Source: Burkholderiales bacterium 70-64 (GTDB lineage Bacteria; Pseudomonadota; Gammaproteobacteria; Burkholderiales; Burkholderiaceae_E). Taken from it: a stretch of 64,000 bases of DNA. The stretch's first letter is position 1. Each line of letters opens with the position of its first letter. Below are positions 46,553 to 55,094 of this stretch, one piece after another. A model generated the notes under the pieces. The model did no database searches. It was not told the DNA's origin and saw only the letters and a program-made list of their open reading frames with translations. The translations under genes and the position numbers were made by a program. The stretch spans positions 18,443-82,442 of the forward strand of contig MKUQ01000022.1 of the NCBI GenBank assembly GCA_001898645.1, written 5' to 3'.

Positions 46553-47197
46553 ATGCGAAAAGAAGAGCCCGCCAGACATCCCACCGAAGTGGCGATCCGG
46601 GAGGCCGCCATCCGGGTGTTCGCCAAGCACGGCTTCAAGGCGGCCAGCCTGCGCATGCTCGCGAAGGAGGTCGGCATCCAGGCGCCGTCGCTCTACAACT
46701 ACATCAAGAGCAAGGAGCGCCTGCTGTTCGATCTGCTGCGCGACGTCCTCGTCGCACTGCTCGCCGAGATCGACGCAGCCAATCGCGGCCTGACCGATCC
46801 GGTCGCGAGGCTGCGCAACTTCGTCCAGATCCACCTGGATTTCCATCTCGACTCGAGGCTCGAGGTCTTCGTCGGGAACATGGAGTTGCGCAACCTCACC
46901 AAGCCGCATTACAAGGTGGTCACGGGGCTGCGCGACGGCTACTCGGGACGCCTGACCGCGATCGTCGAGGACGGAGTGCGCACGGGGGTATTCGAGGCCG
47001 TCGATGCCCGCGTCCTCACGTTCGCCGTCCTGGCGATGCTCACCGGAGTATGCAACTGGTATCGCCCCGACGGCAGGATGAGCAAGCAGGATCTCGTGCG
47101 CATCCATACCGACCTGGCTTTCAAGATGCTCGGCGCCCGGGCGGGCCTGGAAGCGACGGCCGAAGCGCCGGGCGCGGCCCGCCCGCTCATGGTGTGA
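46553..47197 (+). CDS. TetR-family regulator of the catabolic cluster
   Basis: This 214-residue protein has a helix-turn-helix (SLRMLAKEVGIQAPSLYNYI) and a C-terminal domain like KstR2/TetR_C_33 regulators of acyl-CoA catabolism (LEVFVGNMELRNLTKPHY). It sits convergent to the ligase gene that ends 1 bp away. CTAAC...GTTAG repeats are at its own promoter and at two promoters downstream, so it is the best candidate for the local regulator, with a CoA thioester as probable ligand (inference). Confidence 0.87.
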   Translation: MRKEEPARHPTEVAIREAAIRVFAKHGFKAASLRMLAKEVGIQAPSLYNYIKSKERLLFDLLRDVLVALLAEIDAANRGLTDPVARLRNFVQIHLDFHLDSRLEVFVGNMELRNLTKPHYKVVTGLRDGYSGRLTAIVEDGVRTGVFEAVDARVLTFAVLAMLTGVCNWYRPDGRMSKQDLVRIHTDLAFKMLGARAGLEATAEAPGAARPLMV

Positions 47198-49114
47198 CTA
47201 CGCGGCTGCCCGGCGCAGAGCTTCCAGTGCTTCGGGGTTGACCAGCCCCGACAGGTCGCCCGTCGGCTCGCGCATCAGCACCGATCGCACCAGCCGGCGC
47301 ATGATCTTCATCGTCCGGGTCTTGGGGACGTCGGCGACGAACAGCACCGAGCGCGGCCGGAACGAAGAGCCCAGTGCGCCGACGACGGCCATGCTGAGCT
47401 CCTCGGCGAGCTCGGGGCCGGGCATGGCCTGCCGGGCCGGAACGCATACGCACACGACCGCCGAGCCCTTCAAGGCGTCGGGAACGCCGACGGCGGCCGC
47501 TTCGGCGATCTTGCCGGTGGCCAGCAGCGCCGCCTCGATCTCCGCCGGTCCGGTCCGCTTGCCTGCGATCTTGATGGTGTCGTCCGAGCGGCCGTGGATG
47601 TACCAGCGGCCGCGTTCGTCGATCGATGCGAAGTCGCCGTGCACCCAGAGTCCCGGAATCTTCGACCAGTAGCTTTCCAGGTAGCGCTGCGGATCTTTCC
47701 AGAACCCCCTGGTCAATCCGATCGACGGGACCGAGAGCGCCAGCTCCCCCACCTGGCCGGGGCCGACCCGATTGCCGGCCTCGTCGACGACGATCGCACC
47801 CATCCCCGGGATGGGCCCCGCGAAAGAGCAGGGCTCGGCATCCTCGTGCAGCACGGTGCCGGCGACGATCCCGCCGCCGATCTCGGTGCCGCCCGAGTAG
47901 TTGAGCAGCGGCACGCGGTCGCGGCCGACCTCCCTGCGGAACCAGGTCCATGCCTCGGGCGTCCAGGGCTCGCCCGTCGCAGCGGTCACGCGCAGGCTCG
48001 AGAGGTCGTACTGCGCGACCGTTTCCGGCGGCTGCTGCATGAAGGCGCGGATCATGGTGGGTGCCACGCCCAGGAACGTGATCCGCCGGTCCTGCACGAG
48101 CTTCCACAGGCGTCCGGGTTCCGGATGGTCCGGAACGCCCTCGGCGAGCACCAGCGTCGCCCCCATCAGGGGCACCGCCACGGCCAGGATCGGACCGGTC
48201 AGCCAGCCCATGTCGCTCATCCACAGCAGGCGGTCGTCCGGTTGGAGATCGAGGATCAGGCCGAAGTCGAGCGCGACCTTGGTCATGAAGCCGCAATGCG
48301 AGTGCACGGTGCCCTTGGGCTTGCCGGTGGTGCCCGACGTGTAGACGATCATTGCCGTCGCTTCCGCCGGCAGCTCCGCGGGAGCCGCTTCGGCGTCGCC
48401 CGCCACGAGATCGCTCCAGGCGTGACGGCGGCCGTGCTTCGCCGGCGGGGCATCCGCTGCGTCGCGTGCGGCCACGAAGATGTGCTCGAGCGTGGGCACC
48501 GAAGCGGCGGCCTCCTCGATGACGTCGAGCATCGCGATCTTCCTGCCCCGTCGCAGCGTGAAGTCCGCGGTGACGACTCCTCTGGCCCCGGCGTCGCCGA
48601 GGCGTTCCGCCACGGCATGCGGGCCGAACCCCGAGAACATCGGCAGGGCGATCGCTCCGATGCTGACGATCGCCAGATAGGCTGCGATCGTCTCGGGAAC
48701 CATGGGCATGAAGAGGCCGATGACGTCTCCATCGCGATAGCCCATGCGCCGCAACCCGGCTGCTGCACGCCGGACCAGCGAGGCGAGCTCGCGGTAGCTC
48801 AGGGTGCGCTCCTCGCCCGACTCGCCGGTCCATTCGATGGCCGGATGCTCTCCGCGCCCCGCCTCGATGGTCCGGTCCAGGCAGTTCCAGGCGAGGTTGG
48901 TCGTTCCGCCCACGCACCAGCGGGCCCACTGGGGGCCCTGCGCGGTGTCCACCAGCTGCTCGAACGGCCAGAAGAAGTGCAGATGATGGAACTCCATCAC
49001 CGCGCGCCAGAACCACTCCGGATCGCTCGCGGCACGCTCGCACAGCGCCTCGTAGCCGGCGAGCCGGTGCTCGGCCAGGAATCTGCCCAGCTGACTTCCG
49101 CCGCCGGTGCTCAC
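47198..49114 (-). CDS. Acetyl-CoA synthetase-like acyl-CoA ligase
   Basis: This 638-residue AMP-forming ligase has an ACS-type N-terminal domain (PEWFWRAVMEF, CVGGTTNLAWNCLDR), P-loop YTSGTTGKPKGTVHSH, the core NYSGGTEIGGGI and a late Lys in KTRTMKIMRR. GTG 49114 overlaps the stop of the Dabb gene (GTGA), which decides the start. Substrate may be acetate, acetoacetate or the pathway acid. Last gene of the minus-strand operon from 51996. Confidence 0.87.
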   Translation of the reverse strand: MSTGGGSQLGRFLAEHRLAGYEALCERAASDPEWFWRAVMEFHHLHFFWPFEQLVDTAQGPQWARWCVGGTTNLAWNCLDRTIEAGRGEHPAIEWTGESGEERTLSYRELASLVRRAAAGLRRMGYRDGDVIGLFMPMVPETIAAYLAIVSIGAIALPMFSGFGPHAVAERLGDAGARGVVTADFTLRRGRKIAMLDVIEEAAASVPTLEHIFVAARDAADAPPAKHGRRHAWSDLVAGDAEAAPAELPAEATAMIVYTSGTTGKPKGTVHSHCGFMTKVALDFGLILDLQPDDRLLWMSDMGWLTGPILAVAVPLMGATLVLAEGVPDHPEPGRLWKLVQDRRITFLGVAPTMIRAFMQQPPETVAQYDLSSLRVTAATGEPWTPEAWTWFRREVGRDRVPLLNYSGGTEIGGGIVAGTVLHEDAEPCSFAGPIPGMGAIVVDEAGNRVGPGQVGELALSVPSIGLTRGFWKDPQRYLESYWSKIPGLWVHGDFASIDERGRWYIHGRSDDTIKIAGKRTGPAEIEAALLATGKIAEAAAVGVPDALKGSAVVCVCVPARQAMPGPELAEELSMAVVGALGSSFRPRSVLFVADVPKTRTMKIMRRLVRSVLMREPTGDLSGLVNPEALEALRRAAA

Positions 49115-49410
49115 GATCGATCCTCGTCGACGTCGCACACCACGATGCGGGCGATGTAGGGTGCCATATAGGCCTTCATCTCCTGATGCGTCCGCGAAAC
49201 CTGGTACGCATCGTGGTCCGCAGCGCTGGCGAAGCTCGACACGATGCCCCAGGGGAGGCCGTTGCTGCGGGATGCGACGTTGCGGCCGAACACGTACCGG
49301 GCCAGGTTCGGAGCCGAGCGGCGAAGCTGCTCCGCGTATGCCTCGACCCGGTCGAGGAACCGCTGGTCGGCTTCAGGGGTGAACTCCATCAGGACTACAT
49401 GGTGGAACAT
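49111..49410 (-). CDS. Dabb (stress-responsive A/B barrel) domain protein
   Basis: This 99-residue protein begins MFHHVVLMEFTPEADQRFLD and has the dimeric alpha/beta-barrel pattern, with QEMKAYMAPYIARIVV near the end. Dabb proteins are small dimers; some act as cyclases or decarboxylases in catabolic clusters. Coupled to the ligase gene by overlapping stop and start. Confidence 0.75.
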   Translation of the reverse strand: MFHHVVLMEFTPEADQRFLDRVEAYAEQLRRSAPNLARYVFGRNVASRSNGLPWGIVSSFASAADHDAYQVSRTHQEMKAYMAPYIARIVVCDVDEDRS

Positions 49411-49421
49411 CGCAGCGCCCT

Positions 49422-50201
49422 TCACATCCGGGCCAGCATGCCGCCGTCGAGGGTCAGCAGGTGGCCGTTGACGAACGTACCCGCGGCCGAGGCGAGGAAC
49501 ACGACGGCAGGGGCGATCTCGGCCGGCTCGGCCCAACGGCCCGCCGGAACCTCCGTGGCAAGAAACCTCTGGAAGTCGGGGTTCTCCTGCAGTGCGCGGG
49601 TGAAGGCGGTGCGCACGAAGCCGGGCGCCAGGGCATTGGCCGTGATGCCGCGGCCGCCGTACTCGACCGCGAGCGCACGGGTGAACGATGCCAGGGCTCC
49701 CTTCGCGGTTGCGTAGGCGGCGACGTTCGGAAGCGCCGCCAGACCGGCCACCGAGGACATCACCACGATGCGGCCGAACCCTGCGTCGATCATCGCCGGC
49801 AGACAGGCGCGCACGCAATTGAAGGCACCGCCGACGTGGACGTCCATCAATGCATGCCATTCCGCCGGCGACATGTCGAGCACCGGCTTGCGATTCTGCG
49901 AGCCGGCGTTGGCGACAAGGATGTCGATGGGCACGCCGCTCTCGCGCAGGCGCGCGACGGCCTGCGTGACGGCGTGCTCGTCGGTGACGTCGAAGGGTTC
50001 GGCCAGCGCTTCGATGCCGAGGCGCTGCAGGGCGGCAGCCGCTTCGGTGCAGCGAGACGCATCCCGGCCGTTGACGACGACCCTCGCGCCGGCCTTGCCG
50101 AGAGCTTCGGCAATGGCGGTCCCGAGCCCGCCCGCCCCGCCGGTGACGAGGGCGGTACGGCCCTCGAGCGAGAACACTTCCTCGAACCACTTCGTCTGCA
50201 T
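49422..50201 (-). CDS. SDR-family oxidoreductase
   Basis: This 259-residue SDR has TGGAGGLG (20-27), NAG (98-100) and Ser150, Tyr163, Lys167 (YATAKGAL), ending LTLDGGMLARM. GAGGAG lies before the ATG. Similar to gluconate 5-dehydrogenase/3-oxoacyl reductase types. Likely oxidises a hydroxy group in the pathway substrate. Confidence 0.87.
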   Translation of the reverse strand: MQTKWFEEVFSLEGRTALVTGGAGGLGTAIAEALGKAGARVVVNGRDASRCTEAAAALQRLGIEALAEPFDVTDEHAVTQAVARLRESGVPIDILVANAGSQNRKPVLDMSPAEWHALMDVHVGGAFNCVRACLPAMIDAGFGRIVVMSSVAGLAALPNVAAYATAKGALASFTRALAVEYGGRGITANALAPGFVRTAFTRALQENPDFQRFLATEVPAGRWAEPAEIAPAVVFLASAAGTFVNGHLLTLDGGMLARM

Positions 50202-50242
50202 GGGCTCCTCCGCGTGCGAGGCACGCCGTGACCGCTGCTGCG

Positions 50243-50839
50243 TCAGTCGTCTTTTCCCTGGAAATAGATGGGGAAGTACTTCCGGACGACCGGACTGTCG
50301 ACCGACCAGGAAAAGCACTGGTCGATGAAGAAGGGCAGACCGTCCTTGCCGCTCTTCGGCGAGCCCAGCTCGCTCATGAACTGCTCGCGGTACGGCGAGA
50401 TGGTCTGGAAGGCCACGGTGCCGACGCAGTACAGGAGCTCGCGCAGGTGCGTGCAGCCCTTCCTGCCGCGCATCCGCTCGTCGACCGCCCGGCGCCACCC
50501 CGGGCCCACCGATGTCGAAACCAGCGAGGGGGCGCTGCCCAGTGCACCGTGGCAGTGATCGAAGGGCACGTCGGGCATCTCGCACTCGATGTCCCTGACG
50601 ACCAGGTCGTTGTCGACCGTCACGCGCACGCGCATCTGGTGAATCGGCGCTCCGGGCTGCATCTCGCCGCGCTCGCGGTCCTCGTAGACGAACGGCTTGT
50701 GATCGATCAGGTCGGCCTCGATGTCGAAGAGCCCGTCGTCGCGCACGTAGCCGCGGCCGATGATCTGGCGGGTATGGATCTGCCGGCGCGGGTGCGGGGT
50801 TCCGATGGCCATCGCGCTGCCTTCCCGACGACTCGCCAT
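50243..50839 (-). CDS. DUF2889 protein
   Basis: This 198-residue protein matches DUF2889 (HTRQIIGRGYVRDDGLFDIE, DHKPF, HQMRVRVTVD, HCHGALGSAPSL, GCTHLRELL). The conserved His and Cys residues could bind a metal. DUF2889 genes recur in clusters for steroid, terpene and aromatic degradation, but the function is unknown. It lies between the acyl-CoA dehydrogenase gene (8 bp) and an SDR gene. ATG 50812 is an alternative start. Confidence 0.8.
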   Translation of the reverse strand: MASRREGSAMAIGTPHPRRQIHTRQIIGRGYVRDDGLFDIEADLIDHKPFVYEDRERGEMQPGAPIHQMRVRVTVDNDLVVRDIECEMPDVPFDHCHGALGSAPSLVSTSVGPGWRRAVDERMRGRKGCTHLRELLYCVGTVAFQTISPYREQFMSELGSPKSGKDGLPFFIDQCFSWSVDSPVVRKYFPIYFQGKDD

Positions 50840-50847
50840 GCCTGCTC

Positions 50848-51996
50848 CTAGAACGCCCGCTTGAAGCCGAAATAGCGCTCGGCGATCAGGTTCCTGCACA
50901 TCTGGTCGTTCAGCGGCGCGAACACGTAGAGCCGGTGATCGCGGTAGTACCGCTGCATCGGGCTCGAGGTATCGAAGCCGGCGCCGCCCATGATTTCCAT
51001 GCCTGCATCGGCAGCATGCTTGGCGACGTTCGAGGCCGCGAGCTTCCCCATCGAGCTGGCCACGTCCACCGCCGCACCCTCGTCGTCGAGCCGGGCGGTC
51101 TGCAACAGAAAGGTCCACGCCATTTCCATCTCGGTGGCAGCGTTCGCGAGCATGTGCTGAACCGCCTGCAGCTCGGAAAGGGTCCGGTTGAACGCCGGGC
51201 GCTCGCGGGCGTACTCCGCGGCATGCTGAAGCGCTCCCTGCGCGATGCCCAGCGCGACCGCTGCCGCGTTGATCCGCTCCGAGTTGAGCGTCGCGAGCAC
51301 CTGCCGGAAACCGTTGCCTTCGACGCCGAGCAGATTCGCTTCCGGGACGGCGACGTCGTCGAAGTAGACCTGGCAGGTGTCGTAGCCGTTGATGGCGAAG
51401 GTGTCGACCTCGCGAGCCGAGACCCCCGGTGCGTCCGCCGGAACCAGCAGCATCGAGACGCCTTCGGTCTTTCCCTCGGCGGTGCGGGCGAGCACCACGT
51501 AGAAGTCGGACGTGGTCGCGCCGCTGATCCACATCTTGGCGCCGGAGAGCCGGTACGCGCCGTCGCGCTTGATCGCGCGCGTGCGCATCGCCCGCAGGAT
51601 ATCGGTCCCGCCGCCGGCCTCGGTCAGGCAGAACGACGCCTTCCGTCGCCCCGACGCCAGCGGCTCGAGATAGACCTTCTTCTGCTCTTCGTTCGCATTG
51701 TCCTTCAGCAGCCGCGTGATCATGAACTGAACCACGCAGAACACGGCCATCGAGGTCGCGAGGTTTCCGAGCGCCCGCAGCGCGAGGATCTGCTCGATGT
51801 TGCTGCCCCCGCTGCCGCCGTGGCGCTCGTCGACGCCGAGCCCCCATACGCCGAGCTCCGACAGGGTCGCATGGAGCCCGTCGTCGAACTTCTTCGCCGC
51901 GTCGAGCGCCTGCACCTTCTCCAGCGGGGATGAGCGCTTGATCGCCTTGATCAGCGCATCCTCGAACAGGGTCTGCTCATCGGTCAGGCGAATCAT
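50848..51996 (-). CDS. Acyl-CoA dehydrogenase with isovaleryl-CoA dehydrogenase-type active site
   Basis: This 382-residue flavoenzyme has FAD/CoA motifs FCLTEAGGGTD (122-132) and MWISGA (155-160). The usual catalytic Glu in the YEGT motif is missing: the aligned stretch is FAPLND. A Glu in the alternative helix-G position, Glu240 (LNSERINAA), matches the site used by isovaleryl-CoA and long-chain dehydrogenases. So it probably oxidises a branched acyl-CoA. It is divergent from the LiuC-like hydratase, with a perfect palindrome between them. Confidence 0.88.
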   Translation of the reverse strand: MIRLTDEQTLFEDALIKAIKRSSPLEKVQALDAAKKFDDGLHATLSELGVWGLGVDERHGGSGGSNIEQILALRALGNLATSMAVFCVVQFMITRLLKDNANEEQKKVYLEPLASGRRKASFCLTEAGGGTDILRAMRTRAIKRDGAYRLSGAKMWISGATTSDFYVVLARTAEGKTEGVSMLLVPADAPGVSAREVDTFAINGYDTCQVYFDDVAVPEANLLGVEGNGFRQVLATLNSERINAAAVALGIAQGALQHAAEYARERPAFNRTLSELQAVQHMLANAATEMEMAWTFLLQTARLDDEGAAVDVASSMGKLAASNVAKHAADAGMEIMGGAGFDTSSPMQRYYRDHRLYVFAPLNDQMCRNLIAERYFGFKRAF

Positions 51997-52044
51997 GGTC
52001 GGCTCATCGCATCGGTTGACATCGATGCCACGAATGCTATATTA

Positions 52045-52060
52045 ACTAACGTACGTTAGT
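52045..52060. promoter_or_regulatory. Perfect 16-bp palindrome in divergent promoter
   Basis: ACTAACGTACGTTAGT lies 49 bp from the dehydrogenase start and 31 bp from the hydratase start, next to a TATATT stretch. It shares CTAAC/GTTAG arms with the repeats at 46507 and 52943. One bound regulator could block both promoters. Confidence 0.72.
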
Positions 52061-52090
52061 CAATGGAGCCGATCGGTTCCGGGCAGGGAT

Positions 52091-52885
52091 ATGAGCTACA
52101 AGACGATCGAATTCGAAGTCGGCGAGCATGGAGTGGCGCGCCTGACGTTGAACCGCCCGCAGGTCAGGAACGCCATGAATGGCGACATGTACGACGAGGC
52201 GAGGGCGGTGGTTGCCGCGGTCCATGCCGATCCGGACATCCGGGTGCTCGTCCTCACCGGCGCCGGCGACGCGTTCTGCTCCGGGGGCGACTTCCAGTAC
52301 CAGCAGAGCCAGCGCAGCCGCCCGCATGCCGAGCGGATCGCCGAGGCGAGCAAGCTCGCCTCATGGCTGCGCGAGCTGGACACCCTGCCCAAGCCGGTCG
52401 TCGGCCGCATCAACGGCCCGGCATACGGCGGCGGCGTAGGCCTCGTCTCGATCTGCGACGTGGTCGTCTGTGCAGCGGACGTCAGGTTCTGCCTGTCGGA
52501 GGTCAGCCTGGGGCTGCTGCCCAGCATGATCTCCCCATACGTCGTGCGGAAGATCGGCGTCTCGAATGCGCGTTGCGTGTTCCTGAACGCGGCGCCGTTC
52601 GGAGCCGAGGAAGCACGCTCGATGTGCCTCGTGCACAAGGTCGTCCCGCGCGAGGAGCTCGACGCCGCGACAGCGAGACAGGCGGCCCGCTTCCTCCGCT
52701 GCGCCCCCTCGGCGATCGCGGCGACGAAGCGGCTGGTGGACTTCGTCGATCGCCATGGCCACGAGGAGAACTTCCACTACACCGTCGACCGGGTCGCGGA
52801 GATGTGGTCTTCGGAAGAGGCCGAGGAGGGGATCCGGAGCTTCCACGAAAAGCGCAGACCCGCCTGGTTCGTCGCAGGAGGCTAG
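52091..52885 (+). CDS. Enoyl-CoA hydratase, LiuC/AtuE-like
   Basis: This 264-residue crotonase has oxyanion loop INGPAYGGGVGLVSICD and the block LSEVSLGLLPSMISPYVV. Glu137 is kept, while the first Glu of classical hydratases is Gly117. This is the pattern of bacterial methylglutaconyl-CoA hydratases (LiuC), which act on beta-branched, carboxylated enoyl-CoA. It starts the plus-strand series that leads to the lyase, OYE and transporter genes. Confidence 0.85.
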   Translation: MSYKTIEFEVGEHGVARLTLNRPQVRNAMNGDMYDEARAVVAAVHADPDIRVLVLTGAGDAFCSGGDFQYQQSQRSRPHAERIAEASKLASWLRELDTLPKPVVGRINGPAYGGGVGLVSICDVVVCAADVRFCLSEVSLGLLPSMISPYVVRKIGVSNARCVFLNAAPFGAEEARSMCLVHKVVPREELDAATARQAARFLRCAPSAIAATKRLVDFVDRHGHEENFHYTVDRVAEMWSSEEAEEGIRSFHEKRRPAWFVAGG

Positions 52886-52942
52886 GGCCTGTTCACGCTG
52901 CGATCGACCCCGCGCCGTGCATCGACATTTCCGCCGACTCCT

Positions 52943-52964
52943 CTAACATACGAACGATTGTTAG
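52943..52964. promoter_or_regulatory. CTAAC-N12-GTTAG repeat before the lyase gene
   Basis: CTAAC (52943-52947) and GTTAG (52960-52964) frame an AT-richer stretch 14 bp before the lyase start. The arms match the repeats at 46507 and 52045, but the spacer is 12 rather than 8 or 4. Confidence 0.5.
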
Positions 52965-52977
52965 TCTAAGAACGGCC

Positions 52978-53937
52978 ATGGCTGACCTGCCCGCTTCCGT
53001 CGCTTTGCACGAGGAGGGGCCCCGGGAGGGGTTCCAGATCGAGTCGAGCGACATCCCGACCGCCCGGAAGGTGGCCTTCATCGAAGCGCTTGCCGAGACC
53101 GGCGTGCGCCAGATCGATTGCGTCTCGTTCGTCAATCCGCAGCGCGTTCCCGGCATGGCCGACGCCGCCGAGGTGGCTGCGCAGGTGCGCAAGCGCCCGG
53201 GCGTGCGCTACACGGGACTGTGGCTCAACACCAAGGGCCTGATGCGCGCGCTGGAGACGCCGCTGGACATCGTCGGTGCGATCCGCCTCACCGCTTCCGA
53301 GACCTTCTGCGTCAGGAACACCGGGATGAACATCGCGCAGACCATCGACGAACAGCGCCGCTGGCTCGACGTCTACCGGGAGAAGCGCATTCCGGTGGAG
53401 TGGGGCTACGTGATGACCGCCTTCGGCTGCAACTTCGAGGGCTACATCGATCCCGCCAAGGTCGTCGCCATGGTCGGGCAGGTCCTCGATCTGGCAACGG
53501 AGTCGGAGGTGTCGCTGCGCGGCGTCTATCTCGCCGATACGGTGGGCTGGGGGACTCCTCTTTCCATCGAGCGGGGAATCGGTGCGGTCCGCGAGCGCTG
53601 GCCCGACCTCCCGATCGGGCTGCACCTGCACGACACGCGCGGCACCGGGCTGGCCAACGCCTACGCGGCTCTTCGGCTCGGCGTTCGGCAATTCGACACG
53701 ACCTGCGCCGGGCTGGGAGGCTGCCCCTTCGCCGGGCACAAGGGAGCCGCAGGAAACATCTGCACCGAAGACATGGTGTTCATGTGCGAGGAGATGGGCA
53801 TCGCCACCGGAATCGACCTCGAGAAGCTGATCGAATGCGCGCGGATGGCCGAGGAGATCGTCGGCCACCCGCTGCCGGGCAAGGTGGTGCGCGGCGGCAG
53901 CCTCGCGCCCTACAAGCGACAGGCGGCCGCTCGATGA
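52978..53937 (+). CDS. HMG-CoA lyase-like enzyme
   Basis: This 319-residue TIM-barrel protein has the HMGL pattern: HEEGPREGFQIE at the N-terminus, LHLHDTRGTG for the metal-binding histidines and GLGGCPFAGHKGAAGN with the catalytic loop Cys. Where human HMG-CoA lyase has Arg41-Asp42 this has Arg16-Glu17. In the human enzyme this Asp-to-Glu change is damaging, so the substrate is probably not HMG-CoA itself but a related 3-hydroxy-3-alkylglutaryl-CoA (inference). The stop overlaps the OYE start (ATGA). Confidence 0.83.
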   Translation: MADLPASVALHEEGPREGFQIESSDIPTARKVAFIEALAETGVRQIDCVSFVNPQRVPGMADAAEVAAQVRKRPGVRYTGLWLNTKGLMRALETPLDIVGAIRLTASETFCVRNTGMNIAQTIDEQRRWLDVYREKRIPVEWGYVMTAFGCNFEGYIDPAKVVAMVGQVLDLATESEVSLRGVYLADTVGWGTPLSIERGIGAVRERWPDLPIGLHLHDTRGTGLANAYAALRLGVRQFDTTCAGLGGCPFAGHKGAAGNICTEDMVFMCEEMGIATGIDLEKLIECARMAEEIVGHPLPGKVVRGGSLAPYKRQAAAR

Positions 53938-55040
53938 GCAGCCACGAGCGGCTGCTGTCGCCGGCTTCCCTCGGGGCGTGGCGGCTGCGCAACCGGATCG
54001 CCATGGCGCCGATGACGCGCTCGCGGGCCGGCGCCGGCGGCGTCCCGACGTCATTGAATACACGCTATTACGCGCAGCGGGCCGGCGCCGGCCTGATCAT
54101 CGCCGAAGCCGCCCAGATCAGCCCGGAGGCACAGGGCTACCTGCGCACGCCGGGCATCCATGGCGCCGAGCAGATCCGGGGCTGGCGGGCAGTGACCGAT
54201 GCGGTCCACGAGCGCGGCGGCACGATCGTGCTGCAGCTGTGGCACGTGGGCCGCTGCACGCATCCGGAGAACCGCCTGCCGGGCACCCGCGGCGTCGCGC
54301 CGTCGGCGATCGCGGCGCCGGGGCGCATCTTCACGCCGAGCGGCTTGCTGCCGATGCCGGTGCCGGTTGCGCTCGACCGTGCCGGCATCGAAGCGATCGT
54401 CGCCGACTACGGACGGGCGGCCGCAAACGCCCTCGATGCCGGCTTCGACGGCGTCGAGCTGCACGCGGCCAACGGCTACCTGATCGACCAGTTCCTTCAC
54501 TCGAGCTCGAACCTGCGGACCGACGAATACGGCGGCTCGATCTCCAACCGGTGTCGCCTGCTTCGCGACGTGGCCGCCCGACTGGCCGAGCGGGTCGGCG
54601 CGGACCGGGTCGGCGTCAGGCTGTCGCCGTTCGGCGCGTTCAACGGGGCGGTCGACGACGATCCCGAACATCTGTTCGCCACGGCGATCGAGGGCCTGAA
54701 TCCGCTGGGCATCGCGTACCTGCACGTGATCAACGTCGAGGTGAGCGGCGACCGGAATGCCGCGCACGCATCGGTGGATGCCGTGGCGTTCGCCCGCAGC
54801 CGTTGGCGCGGCTCGCTCATCGCGGCAGGCGGCTACACCGCGGACGACGCCGAAGAAGAGCTCGCCTCCGGACAGGCCGATGTGGTCGCATTCGGCCGCC
54901 CCTTCATCGCCAACCCGGACCTGGTCGAGCGCATCCGTTCCGGCCGGCCATGGGCCGAGCCGCAGCGCGCCACGTTCTATACGGAAGGGGAGGCGGGGTA
55001 CACGGACTATCCGGCTGCCGACCCGATTGCAGCGATCTAG
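53934..55040 (+). CDS. Old yellow enzyme family NADH:flavin oxidoreductase
   Basis: This 368-residue FMN protein keeps Thr28 (APMTRS), His177 and Asn180 (ELHAANGYLIDQF), the DEYGGS motif and an FMN-phosphate loop (DVVAFGRPFIANPDL). OYE-type enzymes reduce activated C=C bonds of enones and enals, such as in cyclohexenones and terpenoids. Translationally coupled to the lyase gene. Nothing in the Liu pathway for leucine needs such an enzyme, so the substrate is likely unsaturated or cyclic. Confidence 0.88.
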   Translation: MSSHERLLSPASLGAWRLRNRIAMAPMTRSRAGAGGVPTSLNTRYYAQRAGAGLIIAEAAQISPEAQGYLRTPGIHGAEQIRGWRAVTDAVHERGGTIVLQLWHVGRCTHPENRLPGTRGVAPSAIAAPGRIFTPSGLLPMPVPVALDRAGIEAIVADYGRAAANALDAGFDGVELHAANGYLIDQFLHSSSNLRTDEYGGSISNRCRLLRDVAARLAERVGADRVGVRLSPFGAFNGAVDDDPEHLFATAIEGLNPLGIAYLHVINVEVSGDRNAAHASVDAVAFARSRWRGSLIAAGGYTADDAEEELASGQADVVAFGRPFIANPDLVERIRSGRPWAEPQRATFYTEGEAGYTDYPAADPIAAI

Positions 55041-55094
55041 AGTGCGTTCATGAACCCATGGCCCGGGATCACGGGCCATACAGAGGAGGCGTCG

